A stretch of 64,000 nucleotides of DNA from Streptomyces sp. NBC_00670 (GCF_036226765.1 NZ_CP109017.1:6139001-6203000); one strand, 5' to 3'; numbered from the stretch's first letter, positions 27,489 through 36,283 are shown. Notes: a model not told the origin generated them from the sequence alone. Numbers and translations: made by a program.

Positions 27489-28322
27489 TCAGCCGTTGAC
27501 GTCGGCCGGGTCGGAGCCGATCCGCCGGTCCTCGTTGAGCGCGCTGATCGCGCCCAGGTCCTCGTCGTCCAGCGAGAAGTCGAAGACCTCGATGTTCTCC
27601 TTGATCCGCGACGGCGTCACGGACTTCGGGATCACGATGTTGCCCAGCTGCAGATGCCAGCGCAGCACCACCTGCGCGGGCGTCCGCCCGTGCTTCTGCG
27701 CGATCGCCACGAGCGCCGGCACGTCCAGCAGCCCCTTGCCGGAGCCGAGCGGGGACCAGGCCTCGGTCGCGATGCCCTGCTCCGCGTGGACCTCGCGCGC
27801 CGCCCGCTGCTGCAGATGCGGGTGCAGCTCGATCTGGTTGACCGCCGGGACGACCGACGTCGCCTCCAGCAGCGTCGTCAGATGCTCGGGCAGGAAGTTG
27901 GAGACGCCGATCGCCTTGGCGCGGCCCTCCTCGTACAGCTTCTCGAACGCCTTGTACGTGTCGACGAACAGGCCCCGGTCCGGCATCGGCCAGTGGATCA
28001 GGTACAGATCCACGTAGTCCAGGCCGAGCTTCTTCAGGGAGGCGTCGAAACCGCGCAGGGCGCTGTCGTAGCCCTGGTCGGCGTTCCAGAGCTTGGTGGT
28101 GACGAAGAGCTCCTCGCGGGGGAGCCCGGCGGAGGCGATCGCCCGGCCGGTGCCCTCCTCGTTGCCGTAGATCGCCGCGGTGTCGATGCTGCGGTAGCCC
28201 GCCTGAAGGGCGGTGCTCACGGCACGCTCCGCCTCGTCGTCCGCCACCTGCCAGACGCCGAAGCCGAGCTGGGGCATCTCGACGCCGTTGTTGAGGATGA
28301 TCGGGGGGACCTTGCTGCTCAC
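27489..28322 (-). CDS. aldo/keto reductase (AKR5-like)
   Basis: 277 residues. The catalytic tetrad is present: Asp and Tyr in SIDTAAIYGNE, Lys in FVTTKLWNADQ and His in LYLIHWPMPD. The NADPH-binding end IPKSVTPSRIKENIEVFDF is typical. This is the 2,5-diketo-gluconate reductase-like branch that reduces small aldehydes and ketones in the cytoplasm; the physiological substrate is not known. The GTG at 28322 is preferred since conserved sequence begins there; an earlier in-frame ATG at 28436 adds 38 unconserved residues. Confidence 0.93.
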   Translation of the reverse strand: MSSKVPPIILNNGVEMPQLGFGVWQVADDEAERAVSTALQAGYRSIDTAAIYGNEEGTGRAIASAGLPREELFVTTKLWNADQGYDSALRGFDASLKKLGLDYVDLYLIHWPMPDRGLFVDTYKAFEKLYEEGRAKAIGVSNFLPEHLTTLLEATSVVPAVNQIELHPHLQQRAAREVHAEQGIATEAWSPLGSGKGLLDVPALVAIAQKHGRTPAQVVLRWHLQLGNIVIPKSVTPSRIKENIEVFDFSLDDEDLGAISALNEDRRIGSDPADVNG

Positions 28323-28487
28323 GAGCTCTCTAATCCTTAGGTCGTCGATGGGTGCAGCGGGCGGGACGCCCGTGCAGGACACACGAGAGTGCTCCTGCCC
28401 GTTCGTCCGCCCGGTTACCCCATCGTCAACGATCACACTGCGTGATGCATTCCGGGAGGTCCGTTCCCGGCGGGGCGAAAGGTTCCC

Positions 28488-30317
28488 TCACGCCTGGTAC
28501 AGCGCCTCCACCACGGCCTCGTAGGCGTTCTCGATCGCCCGGCGCTTCAGCTTCAGCGAGGGCGTGAGCAGCCCGTGCTCCTCGGTGAACTGGTTCGCCA
28601 GGATGCGGAACGTACGGATCTGCTCCGCCCGGGAGACCTGCGTGTTCGCGGCGACCACCGCGCGCCGCACCTCGGTCTCCAGGTCCGGGTCGCGCACCAG
28701 CCGGGCCGGCTCCAGGCGCGGCTTGCCGCGCATCTGCAACCAGTGCTCCACCGCCTCCTGGTCCAGGGTGACCAGCGCCGCCACGTACGGCCGGTCGTTG
28801 CCGACGACCAGGCACTGGGCGACCAGGGGATGGTCCCGGACCCGCTCCTCCAGCGGCCCGGGCGAAACGCTCTTGCCACCAGAGGTGACCAGGATCTCCT
28901 TCTTGCGCCCGGTGATGGTGAGGTAGCCGTCCTCGTCGAGGGTGCCGAGGTCGCCGGTGGCCAGCCAGCCGTCGTGCAGCGCCTCGTCGGTGGCCTTCTC
29001 GTTGTTGAGGTAGCCCTGGAAGACGTTGTCGCCGCGCAGCCAGACCTCGCCGTCCTCCGCGATGTGCACGGACATGCCCGGGATGGCCTGGCCGACCGTG
29101 CCGTACCGGGTGCGCTCGGGCGGGTTGGCGGTCGCGGCCGCCGTGGACTCCGTCAGCCCGTAGCCCTCGTAGATCTGGACGCCCGCGCCCGCGAAGAACA
29201 GCCCGAGGCGGCGGTCCATCGCCGAGCCGCCGGACATCGCGTGCCGCACCCTGCCGCCCATCGCGGCGCGGATCTTGGCGTAGACCAGCTTGTCGAAGAC
29301 CTGGTGCTGCATCCGCAGCCCCGCCGTCGGCCCCGGGCCGATGCCCCAGGCCTTGGCCTCCACGGCGTCGGCGTATCTGACCGCCACCTCCACGGCCTTC
29401 TCGAACGGTCCCGCCCTGCCCTCCTTCTCGGCCTTGCGGCGGGCGGCGTTGAAGACCTTCTCGAAGATGTACGGCACCGCCAGGAAGAACGTCGGCCGGA
29501 ACGCGGCCAGGTCGGGCAGCAGCGCGGAGGCGCTCAGCTGCGGCTGGTGGCCGAACTTGACCCGGCCGCGGATCGCGGCGACCTCCACCATCCGCCCGAA
29601 GACGTGCGCCAGCGGCAGGAACAGCAGGGTGGACGCCTGGTCGCCGCGGCGGGAGTGGAACACCGGCTCCCAGCGCTGGATCACCGTGTCCGTCTCGAAC
29701 ATCAGGTTGCCGTGGGTGAGGACGCAGCCCTTGGGGCGGCCGGTGGTGCCCGAGGTGTAGATGATCGTGGCCACCGTGTCGGGGGTGACCGCCTGCCGGT
29801 GCCGGTGGACCGTGTCGTCCTCCAGATGCGCGCCCGCGTCGTACAGCTCCTGCACCGCGCCCTTGTCCAGCTGCCACAGCCGGCGCAGATGGGGGAGGCG
29901 GTCGATGACCGTGGCGATCGTCATCGCGTGGTCCTCGTGCTCCACCATCGCCGCGCTGACCTGCGCGTCGTGCAGCATCCAGCAGACCTGCTCGGCGGAG
30001 GAGGTCGGGTAGACGGGGACGACCTCGGCGCCGATGGACCACAGCGCGAAGTCGAACAGGGTCCACTCGTAGCGGGTGGGGCACATGATGGCGACCCGGT
30101 CGCCGAAGCGGACCCCCTGGACGAGCAGGCCCTTGGCGAGGGCCAGCACCTCGTCGCGGAACTCGGCGGCGGTGACGTCTCGCCAGCGGCCGTCGGGGCC
30201 CTTGCGGCCCAGGGCGATGCGCGAGGGGTCCTCGTGGGCATGCTCGAAGACGACGTCGGCCAGTCCGCCCACGGGCGGTTGCGACGTCGTCGGCGGAGGG
30301 TTGGTGAACTCGTGCAA
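28488..30317 (-). CDS. long-chain fatty acid-CoA ligase (FadD15-like)
   Basis: 609 residues. The AMP-binding P-loop is IIYTSGTTGRPKGCVLTHG, followed by the gate motif region YEGYGLTEST, the ATP motif WLATGDLGTLDEDGYL and ITGRKKEILVTSGGKSVSP with the Lys of the hinge. It activates fatty acids to acyl-CoA with ATP for degradation or lipid building. The start is a TTG at 30317 with GAGGAG upstream; no better ATG or GTG is in frame nearby. A palindrome at 30466-30477 upstream may be an operator. Confidence 0.93.
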   Translation of the reverse strand: MHEFTNPPPTTSQPPVGGLADVVFEHAHEDPSRIALGRKGPDGRWRDVTAAEFRDEVLALAKGLLVQGVRFGDRVAIMCPTRYEWTLFDFALWSIGAEVVPVYPTSSAEQVCWMLHDAQVSAAMVEHEDHAMTIATVIDRLPHLRRLWQLDKGAVQELYDAGAHLEDDTVHRHRQAVTPDTVATIIYTSGTTGRPKGCVLTHGNLMFETDTVIQRWEPVFHSRRGDQASTLLFLPLAHVFGRMVEVAAIRGRVKFGHQPQLSASALLPDLAAFRPTFFLAVPYIFEKVFNAARRKAEKEGRAGPFEKAVEVAVRYADAVEAKAWGIGPGPTAGLRMQHQVFDKLVYAKIRAAMGGRVRHAMSGGSAMDRRLGLFFAGAGVQIYEGYGLTESTAAATANPPERTRYGTVGQAIPGMSVHIAEDGEVWLRGDNVFQGYLNNEKATDEALHDGWLATGDLGTLDEDGYLTITGRKKEILVTSGGKSVSPGPLEERVRDHPLVAQCLVVGNDRPYVAALVTLDQEAVEHWLQMRGKPRLEPARLVRDPDLETEVRRAVVAANTQVSRAEQIRTFRILANQFTEEHGLLTPSLKLKRRAIENAYEAVVEALYQA

Positions 30318-30465
30318 ACCCCGCTCCTCGTGCGCTCCCGGACAGGGCGTGAAAGCTACCCCACGGCGCGGCGGGGCGGGAGGGGTGTGAAAAATGAGCG
30401 CCGTTCACGGAACGTGCTGGTCAGCGCGTGAAAATGCGCTCACATGGGTCGGCGCGGGACAGAAA

Positions 30466-30477
30466 CCTGACGTCAGG
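30466..30477. promoter_or_regulatory. CCTGACGTCAGG palindrome upstream of the acyl-CoA ligase gene
   Basis: A perfect 12-base palindrome lies in the 221-base gap before the acyl-CoA ligase gene. Nearby GTGAAAA(A)TG segments at about 30386 and 30429 form an imperfect repeat. It may bind a regulator of fatty acid genes; which one is unknown. Confidence 0.3.
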
Positions 30478-30538
30478 GTAAGTTCCGGGCCCGCAATCTC
30501 CACGGGATCTGCCCGGGGCATGCACCGGGTGCGAACGG

Positions 30539-31570
30539 TTACTGGGGAGTAGGGGTTCGTTTTCGGGTGGGGGCGGGCCGGTGGTCGCCCGGTGGCCGCG
30601 CGTCGTCGTCCTTGGCCCGCCGCCGGGCGATCACCGCGCACACCATCAGCTGCATCTGGTGGAACAGCATCAGCGGCAGCACCGCCAACGACGCCTGCGC
30701 CCCGAACAGCACGCTCGCCATCGGCAGCCCCGACGCCAGCGACTTCTTCGACCCCGCGAACTGGATCGCGATCCGGTCCTCCCGCCCGAACCCCAGCGCC
30801 CGCGCCCCGTACCAGGTCAGCGCCAGCATCACCGCGAGCAGCACCGCCTCCACCCCGAGGAGGCCGGCCAGCCGCACCACGTTCACCTGGTGCCAGATGC
30901 CCCGCACCATGCCCTCGCTGAACGCCGAGTAGACGACCAGCAGGATCGAACCCCGGTCGACGAGCCCCAGCACCTTCTTGTGCCGGGCCACGAACCCCCC
31001 GATCCAGCGCCGCAGCACCTGCCCGGCCACGAACGGCACGAGGAGCTGGAGCACGATCTTGACCAGGGAGTCCAGGGAGAACCCGCCCCCGCTGTCACCG
31101 AGCAGCGCCGCCGCGAGCAACGGCGTGACGACGATCCCGGCGAGCGAGGAGAAGGAGCCCGCGCAGATCGCGGCGGGCACGTTGCCGCGGGCGATGGAGG
31201 TGAACGCGATCGAGGACTGGATGGTCGAGGGGACGAGCGTGAGGAAGAGCAGCCCGGTGTACAGGGAGTGCGTCAGCAGCACCGGCACGAGCCCGCGCGC
31301 GGCCAGCCCGAGCAGTGGGAAGACGACGAAGGTGCAGAGCAGGACGGTGACGTGGAGCCGCCAGTGGCGCAGTCCGTCCATCGCCTCACGGGTGGAGAGC
31401 CGAGCCCCGTAGAGGAAGAAGAGGAAGGCGATCGCGGCCGTGGAGGCGCCGGAGACCGCGTCGGCGGCGGTGTCGCGCGCCGGGACGAGGGCCGCGAGTC
31501 CCACCGTCGCCAGCAGCAGGACGATGTACGGGTCGACGGGCATCCATCGCGGCCATCGCAGGCGTTTCAC
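30539..31570 (-). CDS. bile acid:sodium symporter family (SBF/YfeH-like) transporter
   Basis: 343 residues with nine to ten hydrophobic helices. Conserved SBF features include LFLTLVPSTIQSSIAFTSIA in the first half and QFAGSKKSLASGLPMASVLF in the second half, the two crossing motifs. The C-terminus is basic and cytoplasmic (RRRAKDDDARPPGDH). The YfeH-like branch has no firmly known substrate. It is divergent from a LysR regulator, which is the likely controller. The ATG at 31570 starts with MKRLRWPRWMPVD. Confidence 0.9.
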   Translation of the reverse strand: MKRLRWPRWMPVDPYIVLLLATVGLAALVPARDTAADAVSGASTAAIAFLFFLYGARLSTREAMDGLRHWRLHVTVLLCTFVVFPLLGLAARGLVPVLLTHSLYTGLLFLTLVPSTIQSSIAFTSIARGNVPAAICAGSFSSLAGIVVTPLLAAALLGDSGGGFSLDSLVKIVLQLLVPFVAGQVLRRWIGGFVARHKKVLGLVDRGSILLVVYSAFSEGMVRGIWHQVNVVRLAGLLGVEAVLLAVMLALTWYGARALGFGREDRIAIQFAGSKKSLASGLPMASVLFGAQASLAVLPLMLFHQMQLMVCAVIARRRAKDDDARPPGDHRPAPTRKRTPTPQ

Positions 31571-31613
31571 TGGGCTCCACCACGCTGTGCGTCATTCGGG
31601 GTCGTGTGTCATT

Positions 31614-31683
31614 CGGGCTCGGGTGCGCTTCCGAGGCCCGGGTGCGCTTCTTCCGAGGCTCGGCTGCCCTTCTTCCGAGGTCT
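31614..31683. repeat. three tandem imperfect 22-base repeats in a divergent promoter region
   Basis: Three consecutive units end in TTCCGAGG (CTCGGGTGCGCTTCCGAGG, CCCGGGTGCGCTTCTTCCG and CTCGGCTGCCCTTCTTCCG). Just before them GTCATTCGGG occurs twice, at 31590 and 31607. All lie between the SBF transporter and LysR genes, where LysR binding would be expected, though the pattern is not a T-N11-A site. Confidence 0.55.
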
Positions 31684-31771
31684 CCATCGTCCGGCCCGCC
31701 GGGCTATCGGGAAACCGGTACACCGCTCTTACTGCGATCGTGTTTCGTGATGAAGGGCTAGGGTGGCCGCC

Positions 31772-32641
31772 ATGTACGAGCCCACCCATCTGCGTACCTT
31801 CCTCGCGGTGGCGCAGACGCTGAGCTTCACGCAGGCCGCCCGGCGGCTCGGGCTGCGCCAGTCGACGGTCAGCCAGCATGTGCGCCGGCTCGAGGACGCG
31901 ACCGGCCGGGCACTGTTCGCCCGGGACACCCACTCCGTGGAGCTGACGGAGGACGGCGAGGCGATGCTCGGCTTCGCGCGCCGGATCCTGGAGGTGCACG
32001 AGCAGGCGGCGGCGCACTTCGGCGGTGCGCGGCCGCGGGGGCGGCTGCGGTTCGGGGCGTCTGAGGACTTCGTCCTGACCCGGCTGCCGGAGATCCTGGA
32101 GGGGTTCCGGCGCGAGAACCCCGAGGTCGATCTGGAGCTGACGGTGGAGCTGTCGGGCACCCTGCACGAGCGGCTCGCGGCCGGGCAACTGGACCTGGTG
32201 CTGGCCAAGCGGCGGGACGGGGATCCGCGGGGGCAGCTCGTCCGCCACGACGAGCTGGTGTGGATCGGGGCGGAGCGGTTCCGGCTGGATCCGGCGCGGC
32301 CGGTGCCGTTGATCGTCTATCCGCCGCCGGGGATCACGCGGGAGCTGGCCTTGCGGGCGCTGGAGCGGGCGGGGCGGGCGTGGCGGATCACCTGCACGAG
32401 CGGAAGTCTCAACGGGCTGGTGGCGGCGGCGCGGGCGGGGCTGGGGGTGATGGCGCACTCGCGGGGGCTGGTGCCGCCGGGGTTGGTGCGGGTGCCGGAG
32501 CGGGTGGGGCTGCCGGTGCTGGGGGAGGTGGACTTCGTGCTGGTGCATGCGGAGCGGGCGGGGGCGGCTCGGGTCGCGGCGGAGGCGTTGGCGGGGGCGG
32601 TGCTGGCGGGTGGGGCTCGGCTGCGGCGGGCGGGGCAGTGA
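31772..32641 (+). CDS. LysR-family transcriptional regulator
   Basis: 289 residues. The winged helix lies at residues 3-60 (HLRTFLAVAQTLSFTQAARR, then LRQSTVSQHVRRLED). The effector domain follows from about 88 (GRLRFGASEDFVL, then LVLAKRRDGDP and VAAARAGLGVMAHSRGL). It is divergent from the SBF transporter gene, so control of that gene by a small transported molecule is the most likely role. The ATG at 31772 is chosen over a GTG nine bases earlier because the family normally begins close to the HTH. G-rich third positions toward the 3' end are unlike the C-rich usage of the neighbours. Confidence 0.92.
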   Translation: MYEPTHLRTFLAVAQTLSFTQAARRLGLRQSTVSQHVRRLEDATGRALFARDTHSVELTEDGEAMLGFARRILEVHEQAAAHFGGARPRGRLRFGASEDFVLTRLPEILEGFRRENPEVDLELTVELSGTLHERLAAGQLDLVLAKRRDGDPRGQLVRHDELVWIGAERFRLDPARPVPLIVYPPPGITRELALRALERAGRAWRITCTSGSLNGLVAAARAGLGVMAHSRGLVPPGLVRVPERVGLPVLGEVDFVLVHAERAGAARVAAEALAGAVLAGGARLRRAGQ

Positions 32642-32927
32642 CGGTTGCGGCGGGCGGGACGCTGAAGTAGGTGGCGGTTCGGCCGCCGGCCGGGTCGGTG
32701 GTGCACGGAGGACATCACCGGCCCGGACCGTTCTCGCCCCCGCCGCCCCTACCCTCCCCCAAGCTCTCAACTTCTCCCCCAAGCTCTCGGCTGCGCTCGA
32801 GCAGGGGGGACCCCCATGAGCAGGGGGGACCCCCATCATCCCTTCAAGGGGCTCCGCCCCTTGGACCCCTTGGGTGCGTTGTCGGGTGCGGGAGGGTGGG
32901 TGGTTGCTCGCGCAGTTCCCCGCGCCC
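32642..32927. repeat. composite repeat region: module B split by module C, then module A
   Basis: Module B (inverse form) begins at 32733 with CGCCCCCGCCGCCCCTACCC and resumes at 32839 with TCCCTTCAAGGGGCTCCGCC. Between the halves lie a full module C at 32774-32817 (CCCCCAAGCTCTCGGCTGCG, then CTCGAGCAGGGGGGACCCCC) and two partial C copies at 32754-32770 and 32818-32836. Module A (inverse) lies at 32908-32929 and overlaps the end of fdhD. No gene is seen. Confidence 0.8.
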
Positions 32928-33824
32928 CTAGAAACAGAGGGCGCCCCCTGCCTCCAGGGCGAGCCGGTGGTCTCCCGCGTACACGTTCATGGACGTGCCG
33001 CGGAGGAAACCGACCAGCGTGAGGCCCGATTCCGCTGCCAGGTCGACCGCCAGGGAGGACGGGGCCGAGACCGCGGCGAGGACTGGGATGCCGGCCATGA
33101 CCGCCTTCTGGGCCAGCTCGAAGGACGCCCGGCCCGAGACCATCAGGACCGTGCGGGACAACGGCAGCGCGTCGTTCTGCAACGCGCGGCCCACCAGCTT
33201 GTCGACCGCGTTGTGCCGGCCCACGTCCTCCCGTATGTCCAGCAGCTCGCCGTCCTCCGAGAACAGCGCCGCCGCGTGCAGCCCGCCCGTGCGGTCGAAG
33301 ACGCGCTGGGCCGCGCGGAGCCGGTCCGGCAGGCCGGCCAGCAGCTCCGGCGTCAGCGTCATGGGCGCGGCGGCACCGTCGTCGATCGCCCAGCGGGCCG
33401 TCGTACGGACCGCGTCCAGGCTCGCCTTGCCGCACAGTCCGCAGGACGACGTCGTGTACACATTGCGTTCGAGCGTGATGTCGGGGATGACGACGTCCGG
33501 CGCGGTCTGCACGTCCACGACGTTGTACGTGTTGGACCCTCCCCCAAGCTCTCGGCTTCGCTCGAGCAGGGAGGGACCCCCACCCGTCGCGCCCGCGCAG
33601 TACACGATGTTCCGCAGCTCGTCGCCCGCGCCCAGTACCCCCTCGCTCACCAGGAACCCGGCGGCGAGCGCGAAGTCGTCGCCGGGGGTGCGCATGGTGA
33701 TCGCGAGCTGTTTGCCGTTGAGCCGGATCTCCAGCGGCTCCTCGGCGACGAGCGTGTCCGGCCGGGCGGAGACCGCCCCGTCGCGGATGCGGATGACCCT
33801 GCGTCGTTCCGTGACCCGTCCCAT
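32928..33824 (-). CDS. fdhD: FdhD, sulfur carrier for formate dehydrogenase, with an in-frame repeat insertion
   Basis: 298 residues. The sulfur-transfer motif is SSCGLCGKASLD, and ITMRTPGDDFALAAGFLVSE, EDVGRHNAVDKL and VSGRASFEL are all conserved. FdhD moves sulfur to the molybdenum cofactor so that formate dehydrogenase becomes active. Between CAGATG and NTYNVVDV there are about 16 extra residues (GGPSLLERSRELGGGS) that come from a repeat module, so the family core is interrupted in frame. The C-terminal residues EAGGALCF are also written by repeat module sequence. The start at 33824 (MGRVTERRRVIRIRDG) is the usual one. No formate dehydrogenase gene lies in the window. Confidence 0.93.
   Translation of the reverse strand: MGRVTERRRVIRIRDGAVSARPDTLVAEEPLEIRLNGKQLAITMRTPGDDFALAAGFLVSEGVLGAGDELRNIVYCAGATGGGPSLLERSRELGGGSNTYNVVDVQTAPDVVIPDITLERNVYTTSSCGLCGKASLDAVRTTARWAIDDGAAAPMTLTPELLAGLPDRLRAAQRVFDRTGGLHAAALFSEDGELLDIREDVGRHNAVDKLVGRALQNDALPLSRTVLMVSGRASFELAQKAVMAGIPVLAAVSAPSSLAVDLAAESGLTLVGFLRGTSMNVYAGDHRLALEAGGALCF
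33537..33583. repeat. module C inside the fdhD coding region
   Basis: CCCCCAAGCTCTCGGCTTCG followed by CTCGAGCAGGGAGGGACCCC is nearly the same as the intergenic copy at 32774-32817, about 750 bases away. Read on the minus strand it is open and adds about 16 residues to FdhD. The central part CTCTCGGCTTCGCTCGAG can form a hairpin. Confidence 0.85.
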
Positions 33825-33904
33825 GTCCCGATCAGCCCCGGTTCCCTGCGTCGTACTGGCGGCCGAAGCGGCCCTTGGAACAGAGGTTGCCACGGGGCGC
33901 CGGA

Positions 33905-34786
33905 TCAATCACCCCGCCCCCGTCCCGCCCGGGCCGAGCGGGTCGCGCGCAGGGACGCCAGCAGCCGCAGCCGGTCCGCGGCGGGGCCGGGCTCGGCGGT
34001 GAACACCAGCATCACCGGACCGGGGTCGCCGGGCAGCGGGTACGTGTCCCAGTCCAGGACGAGGTCGCCCACCTCGGGCACCCGGAACGTCTTCGTGCCG
34101 CTGACCGACGCGCACACGTCGTGCCGGGCCCACAGCCGCCGGAACTCCGCGCTGCGGATGCTCAGTTCGCCGACGATCGCGGTGGCGCGCGGATGCGTGG
34201 GGTCGGTGGCGACGGCGGTGCGGAGCATGCCGATGTAGTCCAGGGCCTGGCGCTCCCAGTCCTGGCAGCGCCGCCCGTGGTTCAGTTCGTCGTCGAACAG
34301 CAGCAGGAGCATGTTGAGCCGGTCGGGCGGGAGCCCGGACGGGTCGCCGAGCAGGGCCTCGGCCATCTCGTTCCAGTCGAGCAGGTCCAGGTGCCTGCCG
34401 AGGACGACGGCCGGGGTGTCCATGACGCGCAGCAGCCGGCGGGTGCGCCGCGGCACGCGTTCCGGGGCGCGGTCCACCGGGGCGGGTGCGGGCCGGCGGG
34501 CGGCGCGGGCCAGGGTGAACAGGTGCCGGCGCTCGGCGTCGTCGAGGCCGAGCGCGCCGGCCAGCGCCTCCAGGACGCCGTCGGACGGGCGTACCTCCCG
34601 GCCCTGCTCCATCCGCTGGTAGTAGTCGGTGCTCAGCCCGGCCAGCAGGGCCAGCTCCTCGCGCCGCAGCCCGGTCACCTTGCGCCGGCCGCCCGGCTCC
34701 AGGCCGACGTCGCGCGGGGCGATCCGGCCGCGGCGGGCGCGCAGGAAGTCGCCGAGTTCGCGGGCGTACGGGTGCGGGCTGCTCAT
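33905..34786 (-). CDS. XRE-family regulator with MmyB-like ligand-binding domain
   Basis: 293 residues. The helix-turn-helix is at about 35-75 (KVTGLRREELALLAGLSTDY, then YQRMEQGREVRPS). From about 110 the MmyB-like domain follows (RVMDTPAVVLGRHLDLLDWN, RLNMLLLLFDD, AEFRRLWARHDV, GDLVLDWDTYPLPGDPG), which resembles a PAS fold and binds fatty acids in studied members. It is divergent from an SDR gene, the most common neighbour of this family and its usual target. A perfect palindrome lies between the two start codons at 34821-34837. Confidence 0.92.
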   Translation of the reverse strand: MSSPHPYARELGDFLRARRGRIAPRDVGLEPGGRRKVTGLRREELALLAGLSTDYYQRMEQGREVRPSDGVLEALAGALGLDDAERRHLFTLARAARRPAPAPVDRAPERVPRRTRRLLRVMDTPAVVLGRHLDLLDWNEMAEALLGDPSGLPPDRLNMLLLLFDDELNHGRRCQDWERQALDYIGMLRTAVATDPTHPRATAIVGELSIRSAEFRRLWARHDVCASVSGTKTFRVPEVGDLVLDWDTYPLPGDPGPVMLVFTAEPGPAADRLRLLASLRATRSARAGRGRGD

Positions 34787-34820
34787 ACGGCCAGTGTGCC
34801 GCCCTCCTGGACGCGCAAGG

Positions 34821-34837
34821 TAGGTCCCGGGGACCTA
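34821..34837. promoter_or_regulatory. TAGGTCCC-G-GGGACCTA operator-like palindrome
   Basis: A perfect eight-base inverted repeat with one central base, 35 bases before the XRE-MmyB gene and 97 bases before the SDR gene. It is the best candidate for the regulator's binding site. Confidence 0.7.
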
Positions 34838-34933
34838 GGGAAACGCGGACCATCGAGCCGGCCCGCACCGCTCCTAGCGTGGCCGGGCCGGCGTGCCGCC
34901 GACCCGACGTACCGATGCCACCAGGAGCAGCAG

Positions 34934-35839
34934 ATGACCGGATGGACCGTCGACCGCATTCCCGACCAGCACGGCAGGGTCGCCGTCGTGAGCGGGGCCA
35001 ACTCGGGCCTCGGCCTGGTCACCGCGACCGAGCTGGCGCGGCGGGGCGCCCGGGTCGTCCTCGCCGTCCGGAACACCGCGGCCGGGGAGGAGGCCGCGCG
35101 CCGGATGGGCGGGGACGTCGAGGTGCGGGAGCTGGATCTCGCCTCGCTCGCGTCGGTGCGGGCGTTCGCCGCGAAGCTGGCGGCCGATTACCCGGTGATC
35201 GATCTGCTGGTCAACAACGCGGGGCTGGTGCTGCTGGGGCCGCGCCGTACGTCTGCCGACGGGTTCGAGCTGCACTTCGGCACGAATCTGCTGGGGCACT
35301 TCGCGTTGACCGGGTTGCTGCTCGGCAGTCTCTCGGCGGCGCCGGCCGCGCGAGTGGTGAGCCTCAGCTCGATCACGCACAAGAACGCGCACCTCGACTT
35401 CGACGACCTGATGTCGGAGCGGGACTACGACGCGGCCCGTGCGTACGGGCGGTCGAAGCTCGCGGCGACGGTGTTCGGGGTGGAGCTCGACCGGCGGCTG
35501 CGGGGGGTGGGGGCGTCGGTGGTGAGCGTGCTCGCGCATCCGGGGCTCACGCGTACGAATCTGACGCCTCGGGCGTGGGAGCACCGGGGGAGGGTGGGAA
35601 GTGTGATCGCGCGGCTCGGGTTGCTGGTCACGCAGCCGGTGGAGCGGGGGGCGTTGCCGCAGTTGCGGGCGGCGACGGATCCGGGGGTGCGGGGTGGGCA
35701 GTTCTTCGGGCCGGGGGGTTTGTGGGAGACGCGGGGGCGGGTGGTCGAGGCGCGTCTGAGCCGGGATGCGGCCGATCCCGGGATCGCCCGGCGTCTGTGG
35801 GAGACGGCCGAGCGGCTGACGGGGGTCAGCTACCTCTGA
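34934..35839 (+). CDS. short-chain dehydrogenase/reductase (SDR)
   Basis: 301 residues. The NAD(P)-binding motif is VSGANSGLGLVTATELAR, followed by NNAGLV, the catalytic Ser in VSLSSITHKNAH and YxxxK as YGRSKLAATVF. This is the retinol dehydrogenase/WW-oxidoreductase-like branch common beside MmyB-type regulators. The substrate is unknown. The ATG at 34934 follows AGGAGCAGC. The divergent XRE-MmyB regulator probably represses it. Codon usage at the 3' end is G-rich, as in the LysR gene. Confidence 0.92.
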   Translation: MTGWTVDRIPDQHGRVAVVSGANSGLGLVTATELARRGARVVLAVRNTAAGEEAARRMGGDVEVRELDLASLASVRAFAAKLAADYPVIDLLVNNAGLVLLGPRRTSADGFELHFGTNLLGHFALTGLLLGSLSAAPAARVVSLSSITHKNAHLDFDDLMSERDYDAARAYGRSKLAATVFGVELDRRLRGVGASVVSVLAHPGLTRTNLTPRAWEHRGRVGSVIARLGLLVTQPVERGALPQLRAATDPGVRGGQFFGPGGLWETRGRVVEARLSRDAADPGIARRLWETAERLTGVSYL

Positions 35840-36283
35840 GTTCCGGCGGCGGTGTGCTTTTTCGCCCCCGCCGCCCCTACCCTTCCCGTCCTTTCAAGGG
35901 GCTCCGCCCCTTGGACCCCGCGAGAGCTCGGGTGGGTGGGGGTTGATTGCGCAGTCCCCCGCGCCCCTTACGGGTCGCGGTTGCTCGCGCTTGCGCAGCC
36001 GGGGGCGCCCCCTGCTTTTCAGGGGCGCGGGGAACTGCGCGACACGCCACAACGCAGCCGCACCCGCCAACGAACCCCACCCCCCGAGCTCCCCGGCGCA
36101 ACAACCCGGGGTCCAGGGGCGGAGCCCCCGGGCTCCGGGCGCCCCGGAACGCCGTCGAACCCCACCACTTCGACCGCTCACCGCCCCACAGGAACCGTTC
36201 GTCGCGCGCACCGTACCGTTCACCGCATACGCGCAGACCGTTGCCTTCTCAACTACCCCCGACGTCCCTACCGTTCTTGATCC
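35840..36283. repeat. composite repeat region (module B, inverted pair of A) before the MFS gene
   Basis: Module B is complete at 35863-35920. Module A lies in one orientation at about 35946-35969 and in the other at 36021-36042, around a GGGGGCGCCCCC palindrome, so a large stem is possible. A partial B-like GGGGTCCAGGGGCGGAGCCC follows at about 36106. The rest up to 36283 holds no gene and no obvious ribosome site for the MFS start. Confidence 0.75.

Noticed and set aside
31735..31755. A LysR T-N11-A type site around ATCGTGTTTCGTGAT
   Set aside because: The arms match at only some positions and the segment is very short; not convincing.
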